Under the pieces are notes generated by a model. The model was not told the origin of the DNA. It was given only the letters and a program-made list of their open reading frames with translations, and did not search any database. A stretch of 36,553 nt of DNA, from the NCBI RefSeq assembly GCF_022179685.1, contig NZ_BPRB01000010.1:1-36553 (forward strand), written 5' to 3'. This document shows, one piece after another, positions 14,687 through 23,763 of the stretch. The stretch's first letter is position 1; every line of letters begins with the position of its first letter. Origin of the DNA: Methylobacterium trifolii (GTDB lineage Bacteria; Pseudomonadota; Alphaproteobacteria; Rhizobiales; Beijerinckiaceae). Position numbers and translations under genes: made by a program.

Positions 14687-16618
14687 ATGTGCGGCATCGC
14701 CGGCCTGATCGACCCCCGCCTCTCCACGGACGCCCTGCGGCAGGCCGCCGACGCGATGACCGACGCCCTCGCGCGGCGCGGGCCGGACGGGCGGGGCGTC
14801 TGGTGCGACCCGGAGCGCGGCGTGGCCCTGGGCCATCGCCGGCTCGCCATCGTCGATCCGAGCCCGTCGGGCGCGCAACCGATGACCTCGGCCGACGGGC
14901 GCTGGATCGTCACCTACAACGGCGAACTCTACGACGCGCCCGAGCGCCGGCCCGCGCTCGAGGCCGCCGGCCACGCGTTCCGCGGCACCTCGGACACGGA
15001 GGTGCTGGTCGAGCTGATCACCCGCCACGGCGTGGCCGCGGCACTGGATCGGGTCGAGGGCATCTTCGCCTTCGCAGCCTGGGACCGGGCGGAGGCGCGC
15101 CTCTGGCTCGCCCGCGACCGGATGGGCGTGAAGCCCCTCTATTACCGGGCCGTTGAGGGCCGGCTGCTGTTCGGCTCGCAACTCGGCGCGCTCACCGCCT
15201 GCCCCGGACCGGCAGCGGAGATCGACCCCGCCGCCGTGTCGAGCCTGCTGCGCCACGGCTACGTGCCGGCGCCCGGCTCGATCTATGCCGGCATCCGCAA
15301 GCTGGAGGCCGGCCGCCTCCTGTCCTGGCGGCCGGGCGAGACGCCGCGCATCGAGCCCTATTGGAGCCTCGACGCGGTGATCGCGCAGGGCCGCGCGCAC
15401 CCGTTCGACGGATCGCCGGAGGAGGCGGCCGACCGGCTCGAAACGCTCCTGTCGGCGGCGGTGCGGCGCCAGCTGATGAGCGACGTGCCGCTGGGCGCCC
15501 TCCTGTCGGGCGGCATCGATTCCTCGACCATCGCGGCGCTGATGGCGGAGGCGGGGCCCAAGCCCCGCACCTTCGCCGCCGGCTTCATCGAGGACCCGCG
15601 CTTCGACGAGAGCCCGCACGCGGCGGCCATCGCCCGGCATCTCGGCACCGACCACACCACCATCCCGATCGGCGAGGCCGAGGCCCTGGCCCTGGTCGAA
15701 CACCTGCCGGGCATCTTCGACGAGCCGCTGGCCGACCCCTCCGGCCTGCCGACGCACCTCCTCTGCGCGGCCGTGCGCCGGGCCGGCATCACGGTCGCGC
15801 TCTCCGGCGACGGGGGGGACGAGCTGTTCTCGGGCTACGACCGCTACCGGCTGGCCCGCCGCTTCGCCGGCCGGATCGAGCCCGTCCCGCGGCCCTTGCG
15901 GGTGCTGGCCGCAGGCGCGGTCCGGCACCTGCCGGACCGCGCGGCCGCGCTCCTCGCCGGCGCCCTGCCTGAGCCCTGGGGCGGCCCGGACGCGATGGAT
16001 CGCCTGCGCAAGGCCGGCGCGCAGCTGCCCGGCACCGGCTTCGACCTCTACCGGCGGCTCCTGACCCTGAACCCGGCGGCGCAGGCCCTGACCCGCGGCG
16101 CGCCGGGGCTGCCCACGCCCATGGACGATCCCGGCGACGGTCCTCTCGGCGGCCTGCCTTTGGACGCGCGGATGCGCCGGCTCGACAGCCTCGCCTACCT
16201 CCCGGACGACGTGCTCGCCAAGGTGGACCGGGCCAGCATGGCGGTGGGGCTGGAGGCGCGGGTGCCGCTCCTCGACCGGGCCGTCGTCGCTTTCGCCTGG
16301 AGCCTGCCGGAGACGATCCTGACGCGGGAGGGCCGCCCGAAATGGCCGCTCCGCGCGGTCCTGGCCCGGCACGTGCCGCCGGCCCTGTTCGAGCGGCGCA
16401 AGCAGGGCTTCGCGCCGCCCCTCGCGTCATGGCTGCGCGGACCCTTGCGCGGCTACGCCCGCGACATTCTGATGGGCCGCGATGCCGGCGGCGGCTTCCT
16501 CGATCGCGCCCGGGTGCACACCATGCTCGACGAGCACCTGGCTGGCAGCCACAACCATGCGGTCGGGCTCTGGCCGCTCCTGACCTTCGAGGCCTGGCGC
16601 CTCGCGCAGAGGCCGTGA
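14687..16618 (+). CDS. asnB: Glutamine-hydrolysing asparagine synthetase-like amidotransferase
   Basis: The 643-residue protein starts MCGIAGLID, so Cys2 is the N-terminal nucleophile of the class II glutaminase domain (RRGPDGRG and YNGELYD follow). The synthetase domain from about residue 250 has the PP-loop LSGGIDSS (about 272-279) and SGDGGDELFSGYDRY (about 373 on). It transfers glutamine ammonia to an adenylated carboxylate; in biosynthesis of aspartate-derived asparagine or, in many cell-surface clusters, to amidate a sugar acid or peptide. The 4-nt gap to the ABC transporter argues for the cluster role, but a housekeeping asnB is possible. Confidence 0.9.
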   Translation: MCGIAGLIDPRLSTDALRQAADAMTDALARRGPDGRGVWCDPERGVALGHRRLAIVDPSPSGAQPMTSADGRWIVTYNGELYDAPERRPALEAAGHAFRGTSDTEVLVELITRHGVAAALDRVEGIFAFAAWDRAEARLWLARDRMGVKPLYYRAVEGRLLFGSQLGALTACPGPAAEIDPAAVSSLLRHGYVPAPGSIYAGIRKLEAGRLLSWRPGETPRIEPYWSLDAVIAQGRAHPFDGSPEEAADRLETLLSAAVRRQLMSDVPLGALLSGGIDSSTIAALMAEAGPKPRTFAAGFIEDPRFDESPHAAAIARHLGTDHTTIPIGEAEALALVEHLPGIFDEPLADPSGLPTHLLCAAVRRAGITVALSGDGGDELFSGYDRYRLARRFAGRIEPVPRPLRVLAAGAVRHLPDRAAALLAGALPEPWGGPDAMDRLRKAGAQLPGTGFDLYRRLLTLNPAAQALTRGAPGLPTPMDDPGDGPLGGLPLDARMRRLDSLAYLPDDVLAKVDRASMAVGLEARVPLLDRAVVAFAWSLPETILTREGRPKWPLRAVLARHVPPALFERRKQGFAPPLASWLRGPLRGYARDILMGRDAGGGFLDRARVHTMLDEHLAGSHNHAVGLWPLLTFEAWRLAQRP

Positions 16619-16634
16619 CGGAGAGCGAACGCGC

Positions 16635-17513
16635 ATGGACGGGACGATCGAACTGGTGAGCGTCGACGGCACCGCGGCCGGCATCGCCCTCAACGGGGCC
16701 GAGCCGGTCTCCTGGCGGGTCGGCGGCCGGGAATACCTCTGGAACGGCGATCCTGCGCACTGGAACCGGCACGCCCCCTGGCTCTTCCCCGTGGTCGGCG
16801 CCTCGGCCGGCGGCGTGGTGCGCGTCGAGGGGCGGGACTACCCGATGGCCCAGCACGGTTTCGCCCGCGACCTGCCGTTCTCGGTGGTCGCGCGCGAGGA
16901 CGACTCCGTGACCCTGCGGCTGGCGGACGGGCCTGAGACGCGGGCGCATTACCCCTTCGCCTTCCAGCTCGACGTCACCGCCCGCGTCCGCACGGCGGGC
17001 CTCGATTTCGAGGTCGTGGTGCGCAATCCGGGCGAGACGCCGATGCCCTACGCCCTCGGCTTCCACCCGGCCTTTCCCTGGCCCTTCGCCGGGGGCAAGC
17101 GGGCGGCGGCCGGCGGCTACGAAGTCCAGTTCGAACGGCCCGAGCGGGCCTTCGCGCCGGAGGTGGGGCCGGGCGGGCTGCTCCTGCGCGAGGAGCGGCC
17201 GATCCCGCTTGCGGGCACGCGCCTGCCCCTCGACCCGGCGATGTTCACGGAAGCCCTGGTGTTCCGGGATGCCCGGAGCCGCTGGCTGCGATTCTCCGGC
17301 CCCGGCGACAGCGGCATCCTGATGGAGCTGGACGATTTCCCCCATCTGGCGGTCTGGACCAGGCCGACCGCGCCGTTCCTCTCGCTGGAATGCTGGACGG
17401 GCTACGCCGACTGGGCGGATTTTTCGGGTGACCTCACCGCGCGCGATTCGCAGCGCGCCCTGGCTCCCGGTGCCGAGGCGCGCCACGGGGTCCGGCTGAG
17501 CCTGGAGGTCTGA
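16635..17513 (+). CDS. Aldose 1-epimerase family protein (LacX-like)
   Basis: The 292-residue protein has the beta-sandwich pattern of galactose-mutarotase-like proteins: HAPWLFPVVGASAGG and MAQHGFARDLPF near residues 45-85, the GFHPAFPWPF catalytic-region motif near 140 and a C-terminal FLSLECWTGYAD. It would interconvert alpha and beta anomers of a hexose or bind a phosphorylated sugar. A GGAGAG ribosome site precedes the ATG by 8 nt. It sits 16 nt after the amidotransferase and 7 nt before hemD, so all are probably on one transcript. Sugar specificity cannot be told. Confidence 0.87.
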   Translation: MDGTIELVSVDGTAAGIALNGAEPVSWRVGGREYLWNGDPAHWNRHAPWLFPVVGASAGGVVRVEGRDYPMAQHGFARDLPFSVVAREDDSVTLRLADGPETRAHYPFAFQLDVTARVRTAGLDFEVVVRNPGETPMPYALGFHPAFPWPFAGGKRAAAGGYEVQFERPERAFAPEVGPGGLLLREERPIPLAGTRLPLDPAMFTEALVFRDARSRWLRFSGPGDSGILMELDDFPHLAVWTRPTAPFLSLECWTGYADWADFSGDLTARDSQRALAPGAEARHGVRLSLEV

Positions 17514-17520
17514 GGGGACC

Positions 17521-18228
17521 ATGCGGATCTGGGTCCCGCGCCCGGAGCCCGGCGCCACCCGCACGGGCGAGCGGCTCGCCGCCGCCGGCCACCGGCCGCT
17601 GCTCGCCCCCGTGCTCGTGGTGCGCCCGACCGGCGCGCCGCTGCCGGCCGGGATGCGGTTCGACGCGGTGCTGCTCACCAGCGCCAACGCCGTCGCGGCC
17701 CTGGCGGCGACCACGGAGGTCGACAGCCTGCGCGGGCTGCCGGTCTTCGCTGTCGGCGGCCGTACCGCGGGGCTGGCGCTTCAGGCGCGCCTCGGGCCGG
17801 TGACGGAGGCCGGCGGCGATGCCCGCGCCCTGGCCGCCCTGGTCCGCGAAACGCTCGCGCCGGGCGCGCACCTGCTCCACGTGGCAGGCGCCGACCGCAA
17901 GGCCGAGCCCGCCGCTTCGCTCGCGGAGGCCGGCTACGCACTCACCGCCCTCGTGGCCTACGCGGCCGAGGCCGTGCCCGCTTTGCCCGACTCGGTCTGC
18001 GCCGCCTTCGCTGCGGACGGGCTCGACGCGGCCCTGCATTACTCCCGCCGCAGCGCGTCGGTCGCCCTCGAATGCGCCGAGACGGCGGGGTACGGCGGAG
18101 CTTTCGGCGCGCTCAGGCATTACTGCCTGTCGGACGACGTGGCCGGACCCCTGGAAGCGGCGGGGGTTCCGGTCCATTTCGTCGCGACGCGGCCCCGCGA
18201 GGACGAACTCCTGGCGGCCCTGCGCTGA
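17521..18228 (+). CDS. hemD: Uroporphyrinogen-III synthase
   Basis: The 235-residue protein shows the two-lobed HemD pattern: N-terminal MRIWVPRPEPGATRTGERLA, VLLTSANAV at about 50, and FAVGGRTAG. The second lobe has HLLHVAGADRK, ALVAYAAE and the closing HYCLSDDVAGPLEAAG. It cyclises hydroxymethylbilane to uroporphyrinogen III in heme, siroheme and cobalamin synthesis. The ATG follows the epimerase-like gene by 7 nt. In many alphaproteobacteria hemC precedes hemD; here the sugar-related genes occupy that position, while mitofilin and HemY genes follow as usual. Confidence 0.88.
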   Translation: MRIWVPRPEPGATRTGERLAAAGHRPLLAPVLVVRPTGAPLPAGMRFDAVLLTSANAVAALAATTEVDSLRGLPVFAVGGRTAGLALQARLGPVTEAGGDARALAALVRETLAPGAHLLHVAGADRKAEPAASLAEAGYALTALVAYAAEAVPALPDSVCAAFAADGLDAALHYSRRSASVALECAETAGYGGAFGALRHYCLSDDVAGPLEAAGVPVHFVATRPREDELLAALR

Positions 18229-18368
18229 CGCCGTCATCCGACTGTCGCTCCGGCTCTCGCGCCGGGCGGCTTGCCGGTGATAGGAGGACGCGATGGGAGG
18301 GCCTGAGGGCCGCCGCGCACCGAACGCCGGGTGCGCGTCCCGGACGTCGAGACTGGAGAACAAGGGCC

Positions 18369-20741
18369 GTGAAGCCACCTTCCAACGACGCCAACCGCCC
18401 GAACCCCGGCACGCCGACGCCGGGCAAGGGAGCCCCCGAGCCCGGAAAGCCCGGCGCTCCCACGGCGCCGTCCCAGGCGGCCAAGCCCGTCGTGCCGAGC
18501 ACTGACGCATCGAAGCCCGAGCCCGCACGCGCCGAACCGGCCAAGCCATTCGAGCCGGTCAAGCCCGCCGTGCCCCCGAGCCCGTCGAACCAGAGCCCGC
18601 AGAACCGACCCGCTCCGGGCCAGGGTTCGCCCGGCGCCGGCCCGGCAGGTGCGCCCTCATCGCAGCCCCGCCCCCTCGCTTCCGCGCCCGAGCCGGCGAA
18701 GTCCGGCCCTGCCGGCCCGTCCACCCCCGGCACCGAGCCGGCCCGATCGGCCGTCTTTCCCGCCCAAGGGGCCAAGCCCGCCTCGCCTGCGACCGATGCC
18801 GCCAAGCCCGATCTGACGAAGCCCGCGGCAACCGGTTCGCAGCCGCAGCGGCCGGAGCCCGGCAAGGACGGGCTCAAGCCCGACGCGCTCAAGTCCGACC
18901 CCACGAAGCCCGAGCCCGGCAAGGCGGACGGGCTCAAGCCCGAGGCCGGCAAGGTCGAAGCCGCCAAGTCCGAGCCGTCCAAGCCCGAGCCGTCCAAGTC
19001 CGAGCCGCCGAAGGCCGAGGCCCCCAGGCCGGGTGGCATCGGTCCCGTGCCCGGCGGTGCGCCGAAGCCCGCGGGCGGCATCACCGATGGCCCGATCATC
19101 GACCTGACGGCCAAGCGCGTCCCCGATCCGGCCGCTGCCGCCAAGGCTTCGCCCCCCGGCGCCGCCAAGCCCGATCCGGCCAAGCCCGATCCGGCAAAGC
19201 CCGATGCTGCAAGGGCGAGCGCGCCGAGCCCGGCGCCACGCGCCGCGCCGCCGGCCGAGTCGTCGGCGGGGGGCTCGGGCTTCGGCCGGATCGCCGCGGC
19301 CGGCCTCCTCGGCGGCGTCATCGGCGCCGGGCTGCTGCTGGCCGTCGAGAAGGCTGGCGTGCTCGGCCAGCGCGACGACGCGCGGCTGACCGCCCTCGAC
19401 CAGCGGGTGTCGGGCCAGTTCTCCACCCTCGACCAGCGCATCGCGGCACTGGCGCCGCGCGACGCCGTGAGCGCCCTCGACAAGCGGGTCGCCTCGAACG
19501 AGGCGGCACTCAAGCCCTTGCCGGACGCGGTCAAGAACGCCGAGACTGCCGCCAAGCAAGCGCTGGAGCGGGCGGGCGCCGCCGCCGGTGCGCCGGCTGC
19601 AGCGGGCAATCCCGGCGACGCGCAGGCGCCTGTTGCATCCGCGCCGGGCGTACCCGCCGACCTGATCGCCCGGCTGGACAGCCTCGACCAGCGCGTCTCG
19701 GCCCTCCAGGAGGAGCCCGGCCGCGACCAGTCGGGTGATGCGAAGCTGTCCGCGGCGCAGGCTGGGACCGGCCCGTTGGCCGCGATCGACGAGCGCCTGA
19801 AGGCCCTCGAAGGCAAGGCGGATGGCAAGGGGGATGGCAAGGGAGACGGCGCGGCCAGGGCGCCGAACCAGCCCGACCTCGGCCCCAAGCTCGTGGCCCT
19901 CCAGGGCGAGGTTGAATCCCGCGCCAAGGCGAATGCCGACGCCGACACGGCGCTCGCCCGGCGGCTCGATGCCCTGCAGCAGGCCCTCGACACCCGCGTC
20001 AAGGCGGCGACCGAGGCGGTGCAGAGCGCGACCCAGGCGAGCCAGCAGGCGGTGGATGCGGGCAAGGCCCAGGCGACGGAGACCGCCAAGGCCGTCGAAC
20101 GCCGGCTTCAGGAGCAGGGCGAGAAGATCGCGGCCCTCGACAAGTCGCTCTCTCAGCGCGCCGAGGCGAGCACGGTGCAGGCGGCGCTCCGCGTCGTGAC
20201 GGCCGATCGGATCGCGGCGGCCCTGTCCTCCGGCGCCCCCTATGCCGAGCCGCTGGCGAGCCTGCGCAAGATGGAGACGGGGGATTCGAGCCGGGTCGAC
20301 GCCCTGGCGCCGTTCGCCGACCAGGGTGCGCCGATCCCGGCCCAACTGGCCGCGGAGTTCCGCTCCATCGCGGAGCGGGTCGCGGCGAGCCGCAAGGCGG
20401 CCCAGGCCCGTGAGGTCGCGTCCACCGGCGACATCAAGAGCCGGCTCCTGAGCATGGCCGATTCGATCGTGCAGGTGCGCAAGGTCGATTCCCCGGCGGC
20501 ATCAGACGCCGGCACGGAGGGCGACCCGGTGGCCAAGGTCCAGGCGGCCCTCGACCGCGGGGCGCTCCAGGAGGCCGCGCAAGCCTTCGAGACCCTGCCG
20601 GCCGAAGCCAAGGCCGAGGCCAAGGATTTCGGAGCGCGGCTGAAGGCACGGGCCGCCGCGGCGCAGGCCTCGCAGGCTCTGCTGTCGGACGCCTTCAAGG
20701 GTCTGCCCGCCGGGCCGTCCGCGCCCGCTGCCGGCCGCTAG
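18369..20741 (+). CDS. Mitofilin-like inner-membrane protein (COG4223 type)
   Basis: From the GTG at 18369 the product is 790 residues. Residues 1-295 are an extreme Pro/Lys/Ala-rich low-complexity region with KPEP, KPDP and KSEP units. One membrane helix follows (about 304-330, IAAAGLLGGVIGAGLLLAV), then a long coiled coil (about 330-600, repeated LDQR and LDKR heptads) and a C-terminal domain like that of mitofilin/Mic60. Alphaproteobacterial relatives are linked to intracytoplasmic membrane shaping and to heme genes. GTG was chosen because AAGGG and GGAG precede it and the next residues start the repeat region; the frame opens at 18072 inside hemD. The N-terminal region is longer than usual. 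A strong ribosome site at 18280-18292 points to an out-of-frame ATG instead. Confidence 0.82.
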   Translation: MKPPSNDANRPNPGTPTPGKGAPEPGKPGAPTAPSQAAKPVVPSTDASKPEPARAEPAKPFEPVKPAVPPSPSNQSPQNRPAPGQGSPGAGPAGAPSSQPRPLASAPEPAKSGPAGPSTPGTEPARSAVFPAQGAKPASPATDAAKPDLTKPAATGSQPQRPEPGKDGLKPDALKSDPTKPEPGKADGLKPEAGKVEAAKSEPSKPEPSKSEPPKAEAPRPGGIGPVPGGAPKPAGGITDGPIIDLTAKRVPDPAAAAKASPPGAAKPDPAKPDPAKPDAARASAPSPAPRAAPPAESSAGGSGFGRIAAAGLLGGVIGAGLLLAVEKAGVLGQRDDARLTALDQRVSGQFSTLDQRIAALAPRDAVSALDKRVASNEAALKPLPDAVKNAETAAKQALERAGAAAGAPAAAGNPGDAQAPVASAPGVPADLIARLDSLDQRVSALQEEPGRDQSGDAKLSAAQAGTGPLAAIDERLKALEGKADGKGDGKGDGAARAPNQPDLGPKLVALQGEVESRAKANADADTALARRLDALQQALDTRVKAATEAVQSATQASQQAVDAGKAQATETAKAVERRLQEQGEKIAALDKSLSQRAEASTVQAALRVVTADRIAAALSSGAPYAEPLASLRKMETGDSSRVDALAPFADQGAPIPAQLAAEFRSIAERVAASRKAAQAREVASTGDIKSRLLSMADSIVQVRKVDSPAASDAGTEGDPVAKVQAALDRGALQEAAQAFETLPAEAKAEAKDFGARLKARAAAAQASQALLSDAFKGLPAGPSAPAAGR

Positions 20742-20857
20742 CCCCATGGCCCGCCCGAACGGACGCGGCGCCGACCTCACGGGGGCGCCCCGCGCCCTCA
20801 TCCCGTTCCCTCGTCGCGACGCCCGTCGTCCTGCGGCCGTGAGGAGTATCTGAACCC

Positions 20858-22393
20858 ATGTGGCGCGCCCTCGCATTCCTGGCCCTGCTCGCTGTGGCCG
20901 CCTTCGGGGCGGTCTGGATCGCCGACAGGCCCGGCACCGTCACGATCGTCTGGAACGGCTACGAGGTCGCCACCAGCCTCGCCATCGCGCTCGTCGGCGT
21001 GTTCATCGCCGCGATCGTGATCGGCCTGATCTGGGCGGTGGTCCGCGGCGTCATCGAACTGCCCGAGATCCTGGTGCGCGGCTCGAAGGAACGGCGGCGG
21101 GCGAAGGGCTTCACGGCCCTGTCCCGCGGCATGGTCGCGGTGGGGTCCGGCGATCCGCTGGCGGCCCGCCGGCACGCGGGAGACGCCGAGCGGCTGCTCG
21201 GGGCGGAGCCGTTGACGCTTCTGCTCAAGGCGCAGGCGGCCCAGATCTCCGGCGACCGCCAGGCGGCCGAGAACGCCTTTCAGCGCATGGTCGACGACCC
21301 CGAGACCCGGGTGCTCGGCCTGCGCGGCCTGTTCGTGGAAGCCCGGCGCCGCGAGGACGAGTTCGCCGCACGCGAATACGCCAGCGAGGCCGCGCGCCTC
21401 GCCCCCAGCGTGACCTGGGCCAACGAGGCCGTGCTCGAAGCCCAATGCGCGGACGGCGATTGGGGTGGGGCCCTGGAGATCGTGGAGCGCCGCAGCACCC
21501 TCGGCCTCATCGACAAGTCCGCCGCCCGCCGCCAGCGCGCCGTCCTGCTCACCGCGGCGGCGCAGACGCGGGAGGCCGGCGAGCCGGAGGCCGCCGCCGA
21601 GCGGGCGCTCAAGGCCGTCAAGCTCGCCCCTGAGCTCGTCCCCGCCGCCTGCATCGCCGGCCGGCTCCTCGCCCGCCGGGGCGATCTCAGGAAGGCGGCC
21701 CGGATCGTCGAGGCCGCCTGGAAGGCCAACCCCCATCCCGACCTCGCCAAGGTCTATCTCGGCCTGCGCATGGGTGATTCCGTGCGCGACAGGCTCTCGC
21801 GGGCGGAGACGCTGGCCAAGCTCTCCTCGTGGGATGGGGAGTCCCGCCTCGCCGTCGCGCAGGCCGCCTTCGATGCGCGCGAATTCGACCGTGCGCGGGA
21901 AACGCTGGCGCCGCTCCTCGCCGACCGGCCGACCGTGCGCGTCTGCCTGATGATGGCGCGGATTGAGGAGGCCGAGCACGGTGCCGGATCGGGACGGGCC
22001 CGCGAATGGCTGTCCCGCGCCGCCCATGCGCCGCGCGATCCCATCTGGATCGCGGACGGCATCGCCTCGCAGACCTGGGCCCCGGTCTCCCCGGTCTCCG
22101 GACGCCTCGATGCCTTCGAGTGGCGGGAGCCGCCCAACACACTCGCCGGCCCGTCCGATGCGCACGACCCCGAGGCCGCCGACGTGGCGCACCGGTCCGA
22201 GCCCGCACCGGTCGCGCCCCTGCCGCCGCCCGGCAAGCCGGAACCGGCTTCGCCCCCGGTCGAGGTGGCCCCGGCGACGGTCGGGCCGATGGCGATGGGA
22301 TCGCCGATCCCCGTCGTGCTGCCGGTGCCGCAAGCCGCCGATCCCGGCGCCACGCCCGAGGACGCCGAGGCCAAGGCACGCCGGTTCGGCTGA
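20858..22393 (+). CDS. hemY: HemY-like inner-membrane TPR protein
   Basis: The 511-residue protein starts MWRALAFLALLAVAAFGAVW, with two membrane helices (about residues 3-23 and 42-64) as in the HemY N-terminal domain. The motif GTVTIVWNGYEVATS lies between them. A long stretch of helical TPR-like repeats (about 85-400) follows, with a Pro-rich tail from about 420 to 511. HemY of proteobacteria is encoded with heme genes and helps coordinate late heme synthesis, though its exact activity is unclear. GTGAGGAG about 11 nt before the ATG serves as ribosome site. It is 116 nt downstream of the mitofilin-like gene. A hairpin follows at 22404-22457. Confidence 0.88.
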   Translation: MWRALAFLALLAVAAFGAVWIADRPGTVTIVWNGYEVATSLAIALVGVFIAAIVIGLIWAVVRGVIELPEILVRGSKERRRAKGFTALSRGMVAVGSGDPLAARRHAGDAERLLGAEPLTLLLKAQAAQISGDRQAAENAFQRMVDDPETRVLGLRGLFVEARRREDEFAAREYASEAARLAPSVTWANEAVLEAQCADGDWGGALEIVERRSTLGLIDKSAARRQRAVLLTAAAQTREAGEPEAAAERALKAVKLAPELVPAACIAGRLLARRGDLRKAARIVEAAWKANPHPDLAKVYLGLRMGDSVRDRLSRAETLAKLSSWDGESRLAVAQAAFDAREFDRARETLAPLLADRPTVRVCLMMARIEEAEHGAGSGRAREWLSRAAHAPRDPIWIADGIASQTWAPVSPVSGRLDAFEWREPPNTLAGPSDAHDPEAADVAHRSEPAPVAPLPPPGKPEPASPPVEVAPATVGPMAMGSPIPVVLPVPQAADPGATPEDAEAKARRFG

Positions 22394-22403
22394 GGCTCGG
22401 AAA

Positions 22404-22457
22404 CCGGGCGGCCGGCGGCCGGCGGCCGGCGTCACGTCCGCCGGGCCTGCCGCCCGG
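22404..22457 (+). terminator. Large GC-rich stem-loop after hemY
   Basis: CCGGGCGG (22404-22411) pairs with CCGCCCGG (22450-22457). Between them GGCCGGC is repeated three times and can extend or rearrange the stem. It starts 10 nt after the hemY stop. No T-run follows, so termination is inferred from position and stability. Confidence 0.55.
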
Positions 22458-22501
22458 TGCGGAGCCCTATCGCCGGGTATGGCCTTGCCGGAACGAACGC
22501 C

Positions 22502-22816
22502 TCATTCCGCGGAATCGTCGCGCGATGCGGCTTCCTGCACCAGCGTCAGGATGCGTCGGCGGAGCCCGGGGTCGCGGATGCTGCCGAAGAGACGGATCAG
22601 CTCAAGGGAGTCCGGACTGCGCTGCCGGTCGACGGTGGAGCCGGGTTCGAAGAAGGTCGCGAGGGGGACCTGCAACATGTCCGCGATCGAGCGCAGGTAG
22701 AAGGCGGCCTGCTCCGGGGCCGATCCCGGCCCGTCCGGCCCGTCGTGGTCCGCTTGCGGGGTCGGCGGCTCGTGGACGCTGTCCGACGGTCGAGACGATG
22801 AATTGGGATCGGACAC
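22502..22816 (-). CDS. 104-residue protein resembling the C-terminal part of XRE-type repressors, divergent from luxR
   Basis: From the GTG at 22816 (GGAGA lies 7 nt upstream; an in-frame GTG at 22843 lacks this) the protein has an acidic, Pro/Ser-rich first 40 residues. A helical part follows: AAFYLRSIADMLQVPLATFF and LELIRLFGSIRDPGLRRRIL. These two motifs resemble the end of the helix-turn-helix domain and the C-terminal helix pair in Rhizobiales XRE-family regulators, but the DNA-binding helices are absent. It may be a DNA-binding-deficient regulator or partner protein. It is divergent from the LuxR gene across a region with an A/T-rich patch (about 22878-22920). No function is established. 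Confidence 0.62.
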   Translation of the reverse strand: MSDPNSSSRPSDSVHEPPTPQADHDGPDGPGSAPEQAAFYLRSIADMLQVPLATFFEPGSTVDRQRSPDSLELIRLFGSIRDPGLRRRILTLVQEAASRDDSAE

Positions 22817-22999
22817 GCGTATTTCTCCACGGTCGCCGTGCACGAAGGGCGCGGCAACTCTAGAGACGGCGTCTGTGTCTTAAATTTGCCATTCCGCTTG
22901 AATCTAAGGTTGCTACGTTTTCGCGCAGCCTCACATGCGACGTCCAGTTTTGCCGTGCCCCGGTGAAATCGCGGGCCGGATGCGGCGGCTGGATGCAAG

Positions 23000-23746
23000 T
23001 TGTCGGATGTCGCGGTGTCTCAGGACTCGGTAATCGCATTCGAGATCGTCAACAATCTGCGTCGGGCGACGCGGATTTCCGATATCCTGCAGGAGATGCG
23101 GGCGGCGGGCGGCGTGTTCGGCTACGACGCCTTCATTATCACCAACCTGCCATCGGAAGAAGAGATCTCGACTCAGAACTGCGCCATGGTTCCGTCCTGG
23201 CCCGAAGGCTGGCGCAAGCGCTACTTCGAGCGTGACTACCTGCGCATCGATCCCGTCGCGCATCAGGTCAAGCGGACGACCGAACCCTTCCTCTGGAGCG
23301 AGGCGCCCTATAGCGCCGACGACACGGCGTCCGCCCGCGTGATGAACGAGGCGACCGAGTTCAGCCTCACGCAGGGCTTCTGCGTGCCGATCCACCACAT
23401 GAACGGGCTGGGTGGCGGCGTCAGCTTCGGCGCCAAGCACCTCGACCTGTCGGAGGCGGCCAAGGCCGCCCTGCACCTCGTATCCATGTACGCCTACCAG
23501 AGGGCGGAGACGCTGATCCGGGAAGCCGGCAACGCGCCTGCCCGCAAGAGCCCGAAGCTCAGCGCCCGCGAAGTCGAGTGCCTGAAGTGGACGGCCGCCG
23601 GCAAGACGAGCTGGGAGGCGTCGGAAATCCTCAGCACGTCCCAGCGCACGATCGAGTTCCACCTGAAGAACGCGGCCCGAAAGCTCGACGCGGTCAATCG
23701 CGTCCAATGCGTGGCCGAGGCGATCCGGTTCGGCATCATAGCATAG
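23000..23746 (+). CDS. LuxR-family quorum-sensing transcription factor
   Basis: The 248-residue protein has an N-terminal autoinducer-binding domain with the family's invariant residues: W71, Y75, D84-P85, W99 and G126. The C-terminal GerE/LuxR helix-turn-helix spans about 187-245 (LSAREVECLKWTAAGKTSWE, then FHLKNAARKLDAVNR). It should bind an acyl-homoserine lactone and then lux-box DNA. The start is a TTG at 23000 with GGAT about 6 nt upstream; an alternative GTG at 23015 would remove five residues. No ATG is available in frame nearby. The AHL synthase gene follows 89 nt downstream, with a perfect lux-box-like palindrome between. The A/T-rich patch around 22878-22920 probably holds its promoter. 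Confidence 0.94.
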   Translation: MSDVAVSQDSVIAFEIVNNLRRATRISDILQEMRAAGGVFGYDAFIITNLPSEEEISTQNCAMVPSWPEGWRKRYFERDYLRIDPVAHQVKRTTEPFLWSEAPYSADDTASARVMNEATEFSLTQGFCVPIHHMNGLGGGVSFGAKHLDLSEAAKAALHLVSMYAYQRAETLIREAGNAPARKSPKLSAREVECLKWTAAGKTSWEASEILSTSQRTIEFHLKNAARKLDAVNRVQCVAEAIRFGIIA

Positions 23747-23763
23747 CGGCGGCCCGCCGTCTG

